From Serpula lacrymans var. lacrymans S7.9 (taxonomy: Eukaryota > Basidiomycota > Agaricomycetes > Boletales > Serpulaceae): a DNA stretch of 64,000 bases. Position numbers and translations under genes: made by a program. Shown piece after piece: positions 10,599 to 23,064 of this stretch. Every line of letters begins with the position of its first letter. Position 1 is the first letter of the stretch. The notes beneath the pieces were generated by a model. The model did not search any database and was not told where the DNA came from. It saw only the letters and a program-made list of their open reading frames with translations. Location of the stretch: contig NW_006763300.1 in assembly GCF_000218685.1 (NCBI RefSeq), forward strand, positions 455,360-519,359, read 5' to 3'.

Positions 10599-10965
10599 AT
10601 ATCGACTATCATATCAGTGATTTAGTCTGACTCCGGAGACTAATTGTAACCATGAATTGCAATGACATCGCAATTATCATCGCGATGCACTTGAGTCGCG
10701 ATTGGTTTCGGGGATTTCCGACACAGGCGTCCGAAACTAGTACTGTGGCTGAGAAAACCAAAAAAACTGTTATTTTTTCTTGAAATAACGAGTTCCAGTA
10801 CAAGCTATAAAATTCTGTAAGTTAGTGCTGTACCTAGCATGATATGGTATCACAGCTAACCCCCACCCTCGAACTCAGGTACAGTGTCTTATTGTTTCCA
10901 GGATTCAGTCTGAATACCATGACTTCTGACATGGCTGTGATATACAGGTCGGGTTGTACGGTATG

Positions 10966-13900
10966 TTATGTGTCGCCTGATACACCTGGCGTGCTAAAGG
11001 CTCCTCCAAAATCTGAAATATCTATTGATTCCGTATCCTTTTTCGCACTTGTTGACTCCAATTGTTGCCTTTCTCGTCTTCTACTGGGAGATGCAACTGG
11101 AGACACGGGTATTGGAACACTAAACTGGTCAGATTGTAGCCGGGCAAGCATATCCCGCGCCACGTCAGCGGTGTCCAAGGAACCATGTATAACAGGTCTA
11201 TCAGGATCAAGCGCTAGCGCCATTGCCGGTCGACTGTCAGGTTTCAGGCGCGTTCGCCGTGTCCTTCTTCCAACTGTATCTCCATTACGTAGCTTCTCTA
11301 GAAGACTGTCCAAGACAGTATCTTCTTTCGATTCCGCTTCTGAGGCTTTTTGTCGCTGCACCCTGGACTCTGCCAGAGCCTGTTTTCGCTTCTCGATCGC
11401 TATTCGTTCCTCAGCTGCGGACTGGTTATCGTTCTGACATTTCTATAGACAAACATAGTAAATGGTATCACGGGAGACGGGATGAGCGGGCTTACCTTAT
11501 ATGATATAACAAAAGTCTTGAATATTCCGTAGAACTCTGCAGATGACATGTTTTTATCATCCTCTCCATAATATTTGACTACCTCGGCAAAAATCGCTTC
11601 CGCACGGTTCACGTCGTCCACCAAGTCTTCCAATTGCGAACTTGCTTTCCCAACAAAACTCCACATCTGCCTGCTATACTGATCGTTTTGTGCTGTATCA
11701 ACATAGTGATCATTGAGTTCTTGTCGTATCCGTTTAAGACCATTTCTCATTTCCGCAAGCTCTTTCCTTATGTCTTGCAAGTTCACTACAAAAAAAAAGT
11801 TAGTGGCAGTTTCATTCATGCAACTGGATACATACCGCGATATGCTTCGGCAGGTTTACTAAGCTCGTCCAAAAACGCCTCCATGTCCGTGAAATGCTTG
11901 GATACTGTTCTCTCGAGAAAATGAAGAAGGGTTGTGTTATTAACGGATTTTGTGTCTACCAACTAACCAAGCTGTTAACCGCGGTTTCAACTGAGTTGGC
12001 AGGACCTACTTTATTAATACTGCTGACTCTGAAACCGAAGGCACCCCCCTTAATACCAGTGCCATTCATATAATTTCCCACTATCAGAATGAGCTAAGAG
12101 CAGTAAATGAGCACCACAGTAGTAGATGAAAGTGTTATACTGACATTGAGGACTTCTTTGAAATGTTTGGCGTGCAATAATGCTTCGCCGGCTTCTTCAA
12201 GCTTTCGAGTACCCTTGAATTCTCTGTAAATATGGGCTATGAGTTGAAAAGTGTCACCAGCTTACATCATCCAAGAGCGACCACGTTTCGTCAAACTTGC
12301 ATTTATACAACATTCCCTCAATACGTGGGCCTAATCGATCAATTTGAATCAGCTTGACCATCAAACGGTCAGACGGATGTAGCCCCGCTAGTTCCTCAGG
12401 AGCCGAATTGCGGTAAACATTTAGTTTGCCAACCTTGACTAAATGAGACCGAGTGTATCTTCAAAACACAAGGCACTCACCTGTTCTGGCGTCGGGAGGA
12501 CAGGCTTGAGCTCGCTCAAGAACACTTCGGTGCACATATCTTGGTCAAACCGTTGTATTTTCCTGGCAATTTCTTCTGGTTCCATTTTTTTCACCCGCTG
12601 GATTAATATTTCTTGAAATTGCTTGTTACGTGATTATCTTGCAAATATCAAAGGTAAAAACTAACCAATGCGTTTCTTTGTTTGCGGGTCAAGGACGCTC
12701 CTAAGCTCATCATGCTTATGTCTGGCTGCAAAAACCGCATCAGAAGGGTTTGTGGATGTTACAAAAATCGCTCATACCCATGAGATTGATTACAAGCTGC
12801 TTTGCTTTGAAGTCTTCTTCCATCTCCATCCAGATGCCATCTGATGACAATTTCTGCAAGATTTCGCTTTCTTTTTGTGTTTCATCTTGATTCCACAGCG
12901 TTTTGGCGACTTGCTGCTGTGGGAGTTTGTCCCACTGAAGTTGTTTCATCTTAGTGCTAGGAGTGACAGGAAGATCCTTGCGGGCCGATAAAAGGTTTGC
13001 AAGGTTTGCTCCAAGGTGCATGGAAGCACGCGTGGAATTTAAGGCAGAACTAGGCGTAGATGCACCACTCCTGAGTACTGGTGGTAATGGCGGGGGTGGT
13101 GGCGAAGGAATCCCAAGAAAACCAACAGGAGGAGGAGGTGGTGGTGGTGGCGGCGGCGGCGGCGGTGCTGCGGGTGCAGCCCCCCCAAGAGCATTTTGTT
13201 CCACGCTTGGTGAGAATATGGAGGGTAAANNNNNNNNNNNNNNNNNNNNNNNNNNNNNNNNNNNNNNNNNNNNNNNNNNNNNNNNNNNNNNNNNNNNNNN
13301 NNNNNNNNNNNNNNNNNNNNNNNNNNNNNGGGATTCCTTCGCCACCACCCCCGCCATCACCAGCAGTACTCAGGAGTGGTGCATATACGCCTAGTTCTGC
13401 CTAAATACCACGCGTGCTTCCATGCACCTTGGAGCAAACCTTGCAAACCTTTTATCGGCCCGCAAGGATCTTCCCTGTCACTCCTAGCACTAAGATGAAA
13501 CAACTTCAGTGGGACAAACTCCCACAGCAGCAAGTCGCCAAAACGCTGTGGAATCAAGATGAAACACAAGAAGAAAGCGAAATCTTGCAGAAATTGTCAT
13601 CAGATGCCATCTGGATGGAGATGGAAGAAGACTTCAAAGCAAAGCAGGTTGGAGGTGGTGGAGGAGGAGGAGGAGGAGGAGGAGGGGTGACATCGGCACA
13701 ATCAGGCTCTTCTGGAAGAGTAGCCAGTGTAACGAGGCTCGTTTCGCTTGCAGATGCCAAAATTAGCGCCTGCTTCGCATTTTGCCCTGAAACACGTGCA
13801 CCACCTGTAGCAATGCTCATATGGCGAGGATTATCGCGCGGTGCAATATGATTGCTTGAAGCATGAATTCCTCGCTCATCACCTGAACCCTCCCTGCCCT

Positions 13901-16855
13901 CATCAGTGGGTGAAGATGCTCCGTAGATCTCGGGCTGATATGGGCTTGAAGACCCTATAGCTGAGGAGCTGTGGGTATGGAGTAACGTGCGCTCTGTGTG
14001 TCGAGGCGACCCTCTGATACTTCGGGGACTCGACATAAAACCATCTTTCGGCGAGAACTAATAGAAACATTAGCGTGGTAACAGTGTAAGGCTCATAAAT
14101 ATACTCCCACGGCTTTGATACCTTCTGCTAGTTGCTGTTGAATCTGTTCTTGGACGTCGGCTTCGTCTGCATCCATGAATTGGGACGTGCGACCATTTTG
14201 AGCGTCCGGCATATTAGCAGAGATGGATTTTGCAGTATTAGAGCCTGTGGTTTGCTTGCCTCCTGATTTTGAGCTGGGTGGTTTGTCCAATATTTCCTCT
14301 TCGTTCCCGTCAACGTAAGACCTTTTTTTTTTTTTACTGGAATCGCGACCCTCCAATATACTGATAGTTTTGGTCCGCTGCATATGCTTATTAAGTTCAT
14401 CTAAGAGCATCTTCCGATCCATAGAGCCTGAATTGGATTCAAGGATTTTGTCGACACCCTTGTTGACTTCTTTCAGCATCCTGAAAAGTTCCATAATTTG
14501 CGCTTCCAGTTGTGCTATTTGCTCTTCGTATCCTGCTTTCTGCGTTTCCAACTGGCTTCTGAGTTTGGTTATGGTATCTCGCCCAAGATCTAGTTTCTTT
14601 TCCAGGTGCAAGACCTTCTCTTTGAGCTGACCAACAAGACCACCATGACCTTGGGCAACTTCCTCTTCCAATACCTGATTATCAAGTTTGAGCTGGAGCA
14701 TCTCGGCCCGTATTTGGGCTGCTTCATCTTCAGCTACTTGTAGCCGTTCAGCTTCGTTGAAATGCGCAATGATGTGTTCCACAGAATGCCCAAGTCTTTG
14801 TTCGGCCCCTGAGAGCTTCTTATCAAGCACAACGTCTGTGACTATAGCATTGAGCAGCTGGTAATAATGCACCATAGCTGGACCTTCTTCGCGGATGAGT
14901 AGGAGATGTTGCATCATGGACAAAAAATAATCCTCGGCACGAGAACCTTGCGTTTTAGCACGAATGGCATTGTATACATCCTGTGCATTGGATAAATCGC
15001 GAAGTATCTCTTGATCCAGGCGTTCCCGTAGCCTCCTTTCGTCCTCTTCGAGAGCATCTTGTAGAATCCCAAGCTGTAAATCAATAAACGGAACCTGAAA
15101 GGCGCGACATAGATCTACGATGCGGTGAAGGCCAGCAGACTCCATTTGCGCACGATGATGTAGTCGAAGGTCCAAGTCTTCTATAACTTCGATCATACCA
15201 TTGATCAACAACATATTGCACAGCTAAGAATTTAAGCAATGAGGCAAACGGATTTAGGAGTCTTTGGTCAAACATACTGCGTATTCATTAAGCGAGCTCT
15301 CTATGCCACCATTTTTCTTCACGTCTTCGCTGGCCCCAACCAGGCTGCCCATTTTCCCCCGGCCCTTGAGCGCAATTTCCATAGACTTGAACCAGTATTC
15401 ATAGCATCCTGTCTCATTGTTCGCTGAACTAAGAGCCTCCAAAGCATTGATAAGCAGTTGCGGAAACCCCCGATCCATATAAACGACCGCTAATAAGAGC
15501 TCGAGAATAATCTTTCGAGTAGGTAGATGTGGTGTGTTTAATGAAGACGTCAACTGAGTTACGATCATCGTGTGGGAGATAGCTTCGCTGGCTCCAGCCT
15601 ACAATGCCATCAGCTCCTGAAATTAGGCATAGATAAGTGAATAACTAACAGGGCTGTTGAAAATGTGCTTCATGCATTTGACAATTTCATACTCTAGCTG
15701 AATGTCGGCATCCCGTCTACGCTCCACGATCAGATTATGACACTGAGCCATGGACGTTCATCTCACCGGTTCGGTCCCTTTCTACTAATGTGCATTAACG
15801 CCTGCGCTAATACGGACGTCCCATGAATCGAAAGAAAGTGGTGAAACCAGCTAGGTACATCATATCAAGATGAAACGTGCTCCATGACGAGAGATGCCAT
15901 ACCTCATTTCGTTTCCTCGCATAGAGACCGACAAACTCGATGCCTGCTTGGCTGTGATAGTGTTGTCGAGGAACCTTTTAATATACCATTCAGGTGTACC
16001 CTCGCCGATTTGGGCGGGTTGGCCATTTTCGCTTTGCTTACGAGCCAGCTCTTCCCTGGACCTTTCTTCCTTCCAGCGGAGATGTTCATCACTATACACA
16101 ATTGTCCACTTCTGGTCAAGATTCAGATTCTGCATATCTGGAAGCCCCCGCGACATCTTGACGTGCTCAAAGAGAGCTTCTACCTCTTCGTCCTTCTCTG
16201 GGCGAGGAAAGTCGAAACCATCTTGATTTCCATCCCGGTGACGATGAAAATATTGAGAAAGATGGGGCGAGTCTGTTAGAACGGATGATGCATAGCGAGA
16301 ACCACGGTGCCCCTCAGTATGGGTAGTCACGCCGGAAGAAGGGCGCACGGTCGACTTGGGGAGAATGGGTGAAATGGGGGTGGGTACACTAGCGAAATCC
16401 ATGACACTGGGACTGAGTCTGCCGGAGGAGGTTGATGCTTCACTTCTTCTGATATGACGAGAAGTGGGAGTCTTGGGCCTGGCAGTGGGGAGAGACGACA
16501 GCGACTCGTTGTATAAGGTCGAAGAGTCCGCTGTACTTACAGATGCATTTGGTGAATCTGGACGGGATACACCGTTTGCTAGTGTGTAGACTCTGTCTCT
16601 TTCAGCTCTGTTACGCTGTGCTGTATGCAGGTTGATGTCGGTGCCCAGTGAGGTTAGTGTAGGATTGGTGATGGGGGCGGATATAACGGCTGTCGAAGGG
16701 TTGCCTCGAAAGCCTTGTGATACGGTTGCTACGTTCAATGGCGAACGAGGAGGTGGCCCTAGCCTGTCATACGGTACTGAACGTTCATTGAGCTCCTGGG
16801 TGGAAACCGAAGACTGCCGAAGTCTCGACTTCTTCCTCCCAAACAGCGATTCCAT
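10966..16855 (-). CDS. Formin (Bni1/SepA type), assembly-disrupted in FH1
   Basis: This is an actin-nucleating formin acting in polarised growth, septation and cable assembly. The start MESLFGRKKS at 16855 opens a Ser/Pro-rich N-terminus. A GBD/FH3 region follows (PEWYIKRFLD, TAKQASSL, then LEYEIVKCMKHIF after short introns, then TRKIILELLLAVVY), then a coiled coil (about 14.3-14.8 kb), poly-Pro FH1, and FH2 with MKQLQWDKLPQQQVAKTLW, LRSVLDPQTKKRI and GNYMNGTGIKGGAFGFR. The C-terminal VLDSLLEKLRNG with nearby RRTRR fits an autoinhibitory DAD. There are many introns of about 50 nt; the stop is at 10966. The frame cannot be followed through 13115-13648, where a 100-N gap and an inverted copy of the gene's own FH1/FH2 DNA sit. 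It is divergent from the demethylase gene at 17132. Confidence 0.93.
12797..13114 (-). repeat. Inverted duplicate, left arm (formin FH1-FH2 start)
   Basis: This 318-bp piece of formin coding DNA is repeated in opposite orientation at 13330-13648, on the other side of the N gap. This arm keeps the reading frame from GIPSPPPPP through MKQLQWDKL to EDFKAKQ, so it is the genuine copy. Confidence 0.9.
13230..13329. other. Assembly gap, 100 N
   Basis: Exactly 100 N bases, the conventional filler for a gap of unknown size, lie inside the proline-coding FH1 region of the formin. Confidence 0.98.
13330..13648 (+). repeat. Inverted duplicate, right arm (diverged, frameshifted)
   Basis: This 319-bp reverse copy of 12797-13114 has substitutions plus a lost base near 13403 and a gained C near 13481, which create a stop and break the frame. 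It starts at the first base after the gap and ends exactly where the minus-strand poly-Pro codons (GGAGGAGG on this strand) resume. It does not belong in the formin mRNA as drawn. Confidence 0.88.
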
Positions 16856-17131
16856 TACGACCTTGCAGTAATAAAGAGAAATATAGATCAAGGATCAGAG
16901 AGTTGGAGAACAGGACATGCAAGTGCTGTAGCTTCAGCGACTGACTCTGACCCGTAAGTGCATGCGATTGTAGAGTATTTGGCTGACTTCCTTTCTGGTA
17001 GGGCATTTATTTGCTCTTATTATGGCCCACGAAAACATATGGTGGCCCCTGTTCGCATCACATCCTGGTGAGCATTTCGCATCTCCTGTACTGGCTGTCT
17101 TTGCTTTTTAGGCATCTCTATTTTAACAATC
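16856..17131. promoter_or_regulatory. Shared divergent promoter, formin / Jhd1-like gene
   Basis: Only 276 bases separate the two start codons, so both 5' UTRs and promoters must lie here. No clear TATA box is seen. Confidence 0.6.
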
Positions 17132-19457
17132 ATGACTCGAGGTCGTCGTCGTGTAACGCGCTCCAATGCTCGACAGTCTCCGCAGCAATCTCCCGGTCCT
17201 GACATCCACTCCGAGTCTGTGTCTCGAACAGAAGAGGCAGGTGCAAGAAATTCTTTGCGCTTGCCAACGGACAGCTGTCCGGCGTGTAAGAGTGACGAAG
17301 GCTCAGAGTCAAGCCTCTCCATTTTCACGAAACAAAGCTGGGTTAGATGCGACGCATGTAAAACATGGTTTCATTGGCTCTGTGTGGGCAATGGCGGAGA
17401 GTTGGAAACCATAGATAGATGGTAAATCAACTCCATGTTATATTGAAGATCTTAGTAACCACATCCGCCTCAGGTTCTGTGATAGTTGTGTGAAAGAGAG
17501 TCCTATCCGCTCCATTACATTCAAACCCCCCGCTCGCAAGTCCTTGCGCAAACGAACCCAAAGAGATTATTCCAATCTCGACGGTGGTTTAGACTCGGAT
17601 CCTAATCGCTGGTTACATGTTATGGAAGGAAAAGATATAAAAAGCGATCAATTCAGGAGGATGCAAGGCAGCGAAGTTGGACTAGAATGGTTGGAAAGTG
17701 ACGAGAACTCAATGCGCGAACCCATAGTCATAGAGAACCCTGAAGGTCTTGGGATGAAAATGCCAGATCCAGAATTCACCGTCATCGATGTCAAAGAAAT
17801 AGTAGGCGAGGATACACCTGTGGAAGTCATTGGTATGCATCTACATTCGGTTGATTGACTTTATTGACGTGAACTGTAGACGTTGCTACACAGTCTAATT
17901 CTCCTGGTTGGACACTAGGAAAGTGGGTGCAGTATTATTGCACGGAACAGTCAAGTCGAGATAAGATACGCAATGTAATCTCTCTGGAAATATCCGGAAC
18001 GAAGCTGGCTGATCAGATTTTACCGCCACGTCTTGTGAGGGAGCTAGACTGGGTGGAAAAGTTTTGGCCTACTGTAAAACAAGGAAAAGGGCACGTATAC
18101 CCTAAAGTCCAACTATACTGTTTGATGGGTGTCGCTTCTGCTTGGACAGTGAGTCGTCTCGAAGAGGTTTGAAGCGAACGTTGACCTATAGGTCTGAATT
18201 TAGGACTGGCACATCGATTTCGCGGGCTCATCAGTATATTATCATGTTCTACGCGGCTCTAAGGTACGCTATGCTACAAGCACCAATGCTATGCTCAACC
18301 TTGTCACTAGGTATTTTATTTTATACGGCCCACGACCGCAAACCTTGCCGCGTATGAAAGGTGGTCCGGAACCGAACTACAAAACCATGTCTGGCTAGGT
18401 GACCTAGTGGATGAAGTCATTAAGGTCACATTATATCAAGGAAACACGATGATTATACCAACTGGATGGATACATGCAGTGGTAAAAATTTCTGACATGA
18501 CAATAGCACTGATCCACGTTACTCATGGCGCCCTAGTACACCCCAGTTGACTCTCTGGTATTTGGAGGCAATTTCTTACATTCGTATAACGTTCCCATAC
18601 GTAAGCACTTTCATGGTTCCAGTTATACGCGCGACTGACTCGAAGTTGATGATTTGTAGAGCTCAAAGTGGTTGAGATTGAAACATCCACTCACGTCCCA
18701 AAAAAATTCAGATTTCCGTTGTTCACTAGGTAGGTCCTTGTCCACCATTGGGTTGACTTCCCTTGCCAACAGCAATTATTAAAGGCTCTGTTGGTATGTC
18801 GGAGATAAGTATCTCCGTGATCTCAAGGCGAAAGAAGAATTCTCCACTCGTGTACTCGAGTCTCTAGCTGCTCTTGCTAAGTATCTCGTTTTGGAAGTGC
18901 GTAGTATGGAAAGAGGAAGCGAGCAGGCAAAGCGAGACGCCAAGGAGCAGGTGCCGAGTGACCGAATCAAAGATGCTGCAGCATTGGCTCGAGAATTACG
19001 CTGGCGAGTGCGCGTGGCCTGCGGATATTCGAGTGATGAGGAAGACATGGGGTGCAGCAGCCGGAAGATGTTGGCCAATGGACTTGCGAGTGCGGTTGGG
19101 AGTAAACGAAGGCGTGTACATTCAAACGACGCTGATCGGCCCAATATTTTCAAGAATTACGTGCCAAAGGCATGGGATATCGTAACCGAAATGCCTGTCG
19201 AACGCAAAGAATACACCATCAAATCTGATAGGCCAGATCTTCATGGTTCGTGGAAAAGTCATTGGACAGAATGGGGCTTGAAGCCCGGAGAGAGAGAAGA
19301 CGGAGAGCAAGTAACCGTACATCGGCAAAAGGAAGTCATGTTAAAAATGAAAAGGACAGAACAAGGGTTCGAAGAGCAACATATCGAACGGATTTTCGAC
19401 TCATGGCAGTGGGGTGGGTCTCTAGAAGACTTGCAGCGCGAAGATAAAGATAAATAA
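17132..19457 (+). CDS. PHD-JmjC histone demethylase (Jhd1/KDM2 type), 651 aa
   Basis: This is a nuclear Fe(II)/2-oxoglutarate dioxygenase expected to remove methyl groups from histone H3 (K36 in the Jhd1/KDM2 family). Eight exons, with introns checked for frame, give 651 residues: 17132-17421, 17474-17832, 17880-18148, 18204-18263, 18311-18481, 18537-18600, 18660-18729 and 18785-19457. A C4HC3 PHD finger (about residues 49-102) has CPAC, CDAC, WFHWLC and FCDSC. The JmjC core has [20 protein letters not shown] with the iron-binding HxD, a downstream [14 protein letters not shown] supplying the last His, and [10 protein letters not shown]. All metal ligands are intact. The C-terminal tail is charged and helical. 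The start is the first ATG in frame with the PHD exon. Confidence 0.93.
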
Positions 19458-19860
19458 AGGGCGGCGGCGAAGGCAAGGAGGGCGATACAGAGGGCCAGGA
19501 AACTGCCCTTATTGATGACACGAATATAAAGCATACTGGGTTTCGACTTAATGTAGCCACAATACAGGCAGCACTATAGCTGAGGTATATATACCTCATG
19601 TGCATCCTGTATGTCCTGTATAAATCAAAAATAAATACTCCTGTTCATCTATATATACTTCCTATCTTGGTGAAAGGGGAAAGATCACCCAATAATCCCA
19701 ATTCGGTATTCTCTGTTCATGGTGGATGCAGACACCCTGGGATTGGGACTGGTACCATGGTGTCTCCTCAGGTGAAATCAGGAGTGGGGATAAGTATCTT
19801 TGCTTCCTCTGTTGCTTCCGGTTTATTGCTGAGATTGGCAATCTCCTGGGCTCATCTTAT
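19458..19860. other. 3' flank of the Jhd1-like gene
   Basis: Terminator and UTR sequence, then unassigned DNA. No AATAAA-type signal stands out. Confidence 0.4.
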
Positions 19861-19864
19861 CCTT

Positions 19865-20165
19865 CGACATCTCATCTATCAAACTTTGACATAGAAAATC
19901 TTATCTCTCCATACCTAATCAAGTAGTATCAATATTTATCTTATCTAGTCATGTGACTACTTACAAAGCACCTCATGAAAACCTCATGTTCATCAGTCAG
20001 CACCTCAAGGCTGACATGTGTCTTCACATATATCAACAGCATCTACTTGTTATACATACTCCAGCTTTTGATTTCTTCTAAATTCTTGGTTTGCTCAATC
20101 ACTTGCTTGCAATTCAGTGTTAGCTCTTACCGTTTATTCAGCATAGAGGGTTAGCGTTATAGGTC
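19865..20165 (+). mobile_element. LTR family D (D' variant), truncated copy
   Basis: It is similar to 39716-40056. Both have TATTTATCTTATCT.GTCATGTGAC, then CAGTCAGC.CCTCAAGGCTGACATG, then a TATATA-like box and CTTTTGATTTC. The 5' end is not recognisable and no internal region follows. Confidence 0.6.
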
Positions 20166-20379
20166 CATTTGCTGCTTGTGGGGAATTTGGCTCACCATTG
20201 TCTTTTGCACAGTTTGGTGCTCTAGAATTGGCAAGCACCCATTTGTGTGTAGGAGAGGGCTTTCCTTATATGGCATGCCCCTGACCCTTAGCCGCTAGAG
20301 CTCTGGCTTGCTTGAGTTGTATGTTCTAGTCTATTGTGTCTTATAGAAGATCACCTCCATCCTACCCAGGGTGAATTTC

Positions 20380-20638
20380 TGACAAAACCGGATAAACCCG
20401 GTCTCTGCCAAAGCAGCCATTGTTCTCCATGGAGCATAGCCACCACTCCATGGAGTAACCATTGTTCTCCTAGGAGTCATTATACTGTAGCGAGTAGCAC
20501 CTCCAACTATAAGTAGTAGGGGGTTTAGTATAGGAATACCTCAGTCGTTTCTATAGCCTCTTGGGCAGCGGCTGAGGTATGTTACATTACATTTATTAGA
20601 GATCACCTTAAACTAACATCTATTGTAGTTTCACTTAG
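20380..20638 (+). mobile_element. Short element E, plus copy (259 bp)
   Basis: It begins TGACAAAACCGGATAAACCC and ends AGTTTCACTTAG, nearly identical to the minus copy at 5863-6141. The pair brackets the formin and demethylase genes in inverted orientation. Confidence 0.65.
20425..20476. promoter_or_regulatory. Phased palindromic decamers (three units)
   Basis: CTCCATGGAG starts at 20425 and 20446, and CTCCTAGGAG at 20467; the spacing is exactly 21 bases each time. This is the same arrangement as the minus copy, with one unit fewer. Confidence 0.5.
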
Positions 20639-20939
20639 TTTTATTAATTTCCTCCCCAAGTACAGACACTTTAGTGAATGGAGGCAGTTCTGTTCTAGGG
20701 CAATAGCTATGTGGTGTTCCTGAACACCAGTGGCTGTTAAGATACACATTTTTGGTTACATTTTTATTCTCAGATCATTCAAAGTTTGGACTTTTGTGCC
20801 ACACAGTACTTATCACAGATATTACTCATGGTGAAAGTTTAGCCACAGTACTGGGCCACTGACATCCTCAGCCACTGCTTGATGGACAACTGTACAGTAC
20901 TTAGCTAAAATAGTGTACAAAAAATACTTGTTCAGAATA

Positions 20940-21237
20940 TCCCAGCAATAGATTGGCATATAATCTCTCCTTGTTAAATAATTGTTCACATGAAACTCTG
21001 TACCTACATTATAAATTACTCTTTACAAACTCCACTTAGTATATAAGCTATAACTTCTATACTCTCTGCAGTTCAAATATTAATCAGTTCCCCACACTTC
21101 TTTACCAAGTCCTTTTCTTCTGGTCCTTCTCCAAAAGACCTTTACTCCTGTCCCACTTTCATCCTCTACTCTCCCCTTGTTCACTCTGTCAAGTTAGGGA
21201 CTAAGGTCCACGGGATGGTCTAGCACATGAGCTAAGC
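20940..21237 (+). mobile_element. LTR family C, fragment
   Basis: The 3' half of family C is recognisable from ATAATTGTTCACATGAAACT through AGTATATAAGC to GAGCTAAGCCA. It is cut off where a short family A-like start (TGTTACAGTTGACATACC) begins. Confidence 0.6.
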
Positions 21238-21310
21238 CATGTTACAGTTGACATACCAGCACCTACTTACACTTCACTTTTTGCATTACCCCCTCCTTAA
21301 GACTTTCATC

Positions 21311-21613
21311 TCAAAATTGAGGGTTGAGTTTGCCAGACTCCCAGTCAAACAGTTGTTTTCGTACTCTTGTTGTGGTAAAGTTCTCAAAGGGTTGGAATTG
21401 TAGTTGATATTGTATCTGTCGAGGTGCACTAGGGTTTATTGCATGGAATGATTCTACCATTTTTGGTGAATTGGATAAATGTTGTTCAAGTTCCCATGTG
21501 CATTCCTCTTTTGGATAGTTTTTCCAATGGACTAGATACTCTAATTTGCCCCTTTTTAGACGTAAGTCTAGAATTTCCTCGACTTCATACTTTTTTTGTC
21601 CATCCACTATCAC
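21311..21613 (-). pseudogene. Chromodomain, integrase C-terminus (element 1)
   Basis: The frame reads KKYEVEEILDLRLKRGKLEY then LVHWKNYPKEECTWELEQHL, a classic chromodomain with its aromatic cage-type W and Y residues. In chromoviruses such domains steer integration to modified chromatin. It is in a different frame from the integrase core, so a frameshift separates them. About 65 residues follow before the stop, just ahead of the polypurine tract. Confidence 0.88.
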
Positions 21614-21744
21614 CGGTAGTCTCGGTTTTGGTTTTTCCTGAGAAGGGAATTGAGGTTCTCGGTAAGGTGTGAGTTTTGTCTCGTTATAGACCGGATAAAT
21701 GTTTTGCCATGTGGGGGGTAGTAGTAGTTTGTAGGCGGATTTGC

Positions 21745-22806
21745 CTATTTTTCAATAATCTCAAAGGGACTGTGCCGTTTATCATCTAGTTTCTTGGCTG
21801 GTTGATCTGTCGAGATCTTTGTTGCCTCTATGTAAACTTTGTTTCCTACTTTGTATTCCACTACTTCTCTTTTCTTTTTATCATATTGTTTTTTCATTTG
21901 TTCCGCCACTTTCTTTAACAATTCTTCCGCTCTCTTCCTTGTTTCTGTCATTCTTTTCACAAACTCCTCTGCGCTTTCATTTTTCACTTTTATCTTTGTC
22001 TCTTCCTGTGTTCTTGGGTGATGACCTTGATTGAGGTAGAATGTACTGTAACCTGTTGCGGAGTGTTGTTTGTTGTTATATGAGAATTCTGCTAAGGTAA
22101 GCCATTCTGCCCAATTGTCTTTTTTGTGGTTAATAAAGATCCGGAGATACTGTTCTATCTCCTGATTGATCCTGTCTGTTTGTCCGTCTGTTTGTGGATG
22201 CCATGCTGTCAATGGGTTTCCTTCTATTTTGAGTAGTGTGTGAAGATCTTTCATGAATTTGGAAATGAACTGCGGTCCCCGATCTGAGATGGTCTTTTCG
22301 GGTATGCCATGGTTTCTAAATACATGATCTCTAAATAATCTTGCTACACCTTCAGAAGTTATTTTCATCTGGGTAGGTATCATTTTGATCATTTTGGTAA
22401 ATCTGTCTACTACTACCATGATCATGTTATAACCAATGGATTCGGGTAGTGGTCCAATCAGATCTACCGATATGATTTGCCATGGTTTTGATGGGATCTC
22501 ATTTGGATGGAGCAGTGCTGCCTTCTTTTTATGATCTGTCTTTGTTCTTTGACAGGTCTTGCATCCATCTACATATCTCGTGATATCTCTGTCCATGTAG
22601 GGCCACCAGTATTCTCAAGTTATCAGCTCTTTGGTTTTATATCTTCCTGGGTGTCCTGTAATGGTGGAGTCATGATTACGTCTAATGATCTCTTCTCTCA
22701 ACTTGGCATCTTTTGGTACATAGACTCTGCCTTTGAATACTATGTAGCCTTTGTCCTCATCTCTCCTTTCTATTTTTTCTTTCATTTTCTTTATCAAGTC
22801 ATCCAC
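21745..22806 (-). pseudogene. Integrase core with zinc-binding domain (element 1)
   Basis: The HHCC zinc domain (NHDSTITGH..., then GCKTCQRTK) is interrupted by one in-frame stop before EYWWPYM. The core keeps the catalytic D,D,E set: SVDLIGPLP, SDRGPQFISKF, and NQEIEQYLRI downstream of DGQTDR. The ORF from 22596 to 21745 is the longest intact piece of the element. It ends in a GPF-like segment (SPFEIIEK) before the frameshift to the chromodomain. Confidence 0.9.
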
Positions 22807-23064
22807 ATTTTCCTTTTTTTTTATCTATTTGTTTACTATTAACTCTTCCTCTTGGCTGTCCACTATTTTTTGTCTTTGTTCGGAGGAGAGCATCATGCGT
22901 ACAAAGAATTTGCTATCTAATAGTATCACGTCTTCATTATTGTTTTCTCCTTTATTATGATCTGATCTTCTCAATAACAGATCCGCTTTGATATGTTTTT
23001 ACCAGGCATATGATGTATCGTGAAGTGATATTGACTTAATTCAGTCATCCATCGTGCCTGTTGT

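Noticed and set aside
10029..10605. Assigning the MITE to hAT or another superfamily from its flank duplication
   Set aside because: The 7-base flank has one mismatch, and one copy cannot fix the length.
12954..13851. Plus-strand open frames rich in Gly across the formin FH1 region
   Set aside because: They are the reverse of poly-Pro codons or come from the inverted arm next to the N gap, not separate genes.
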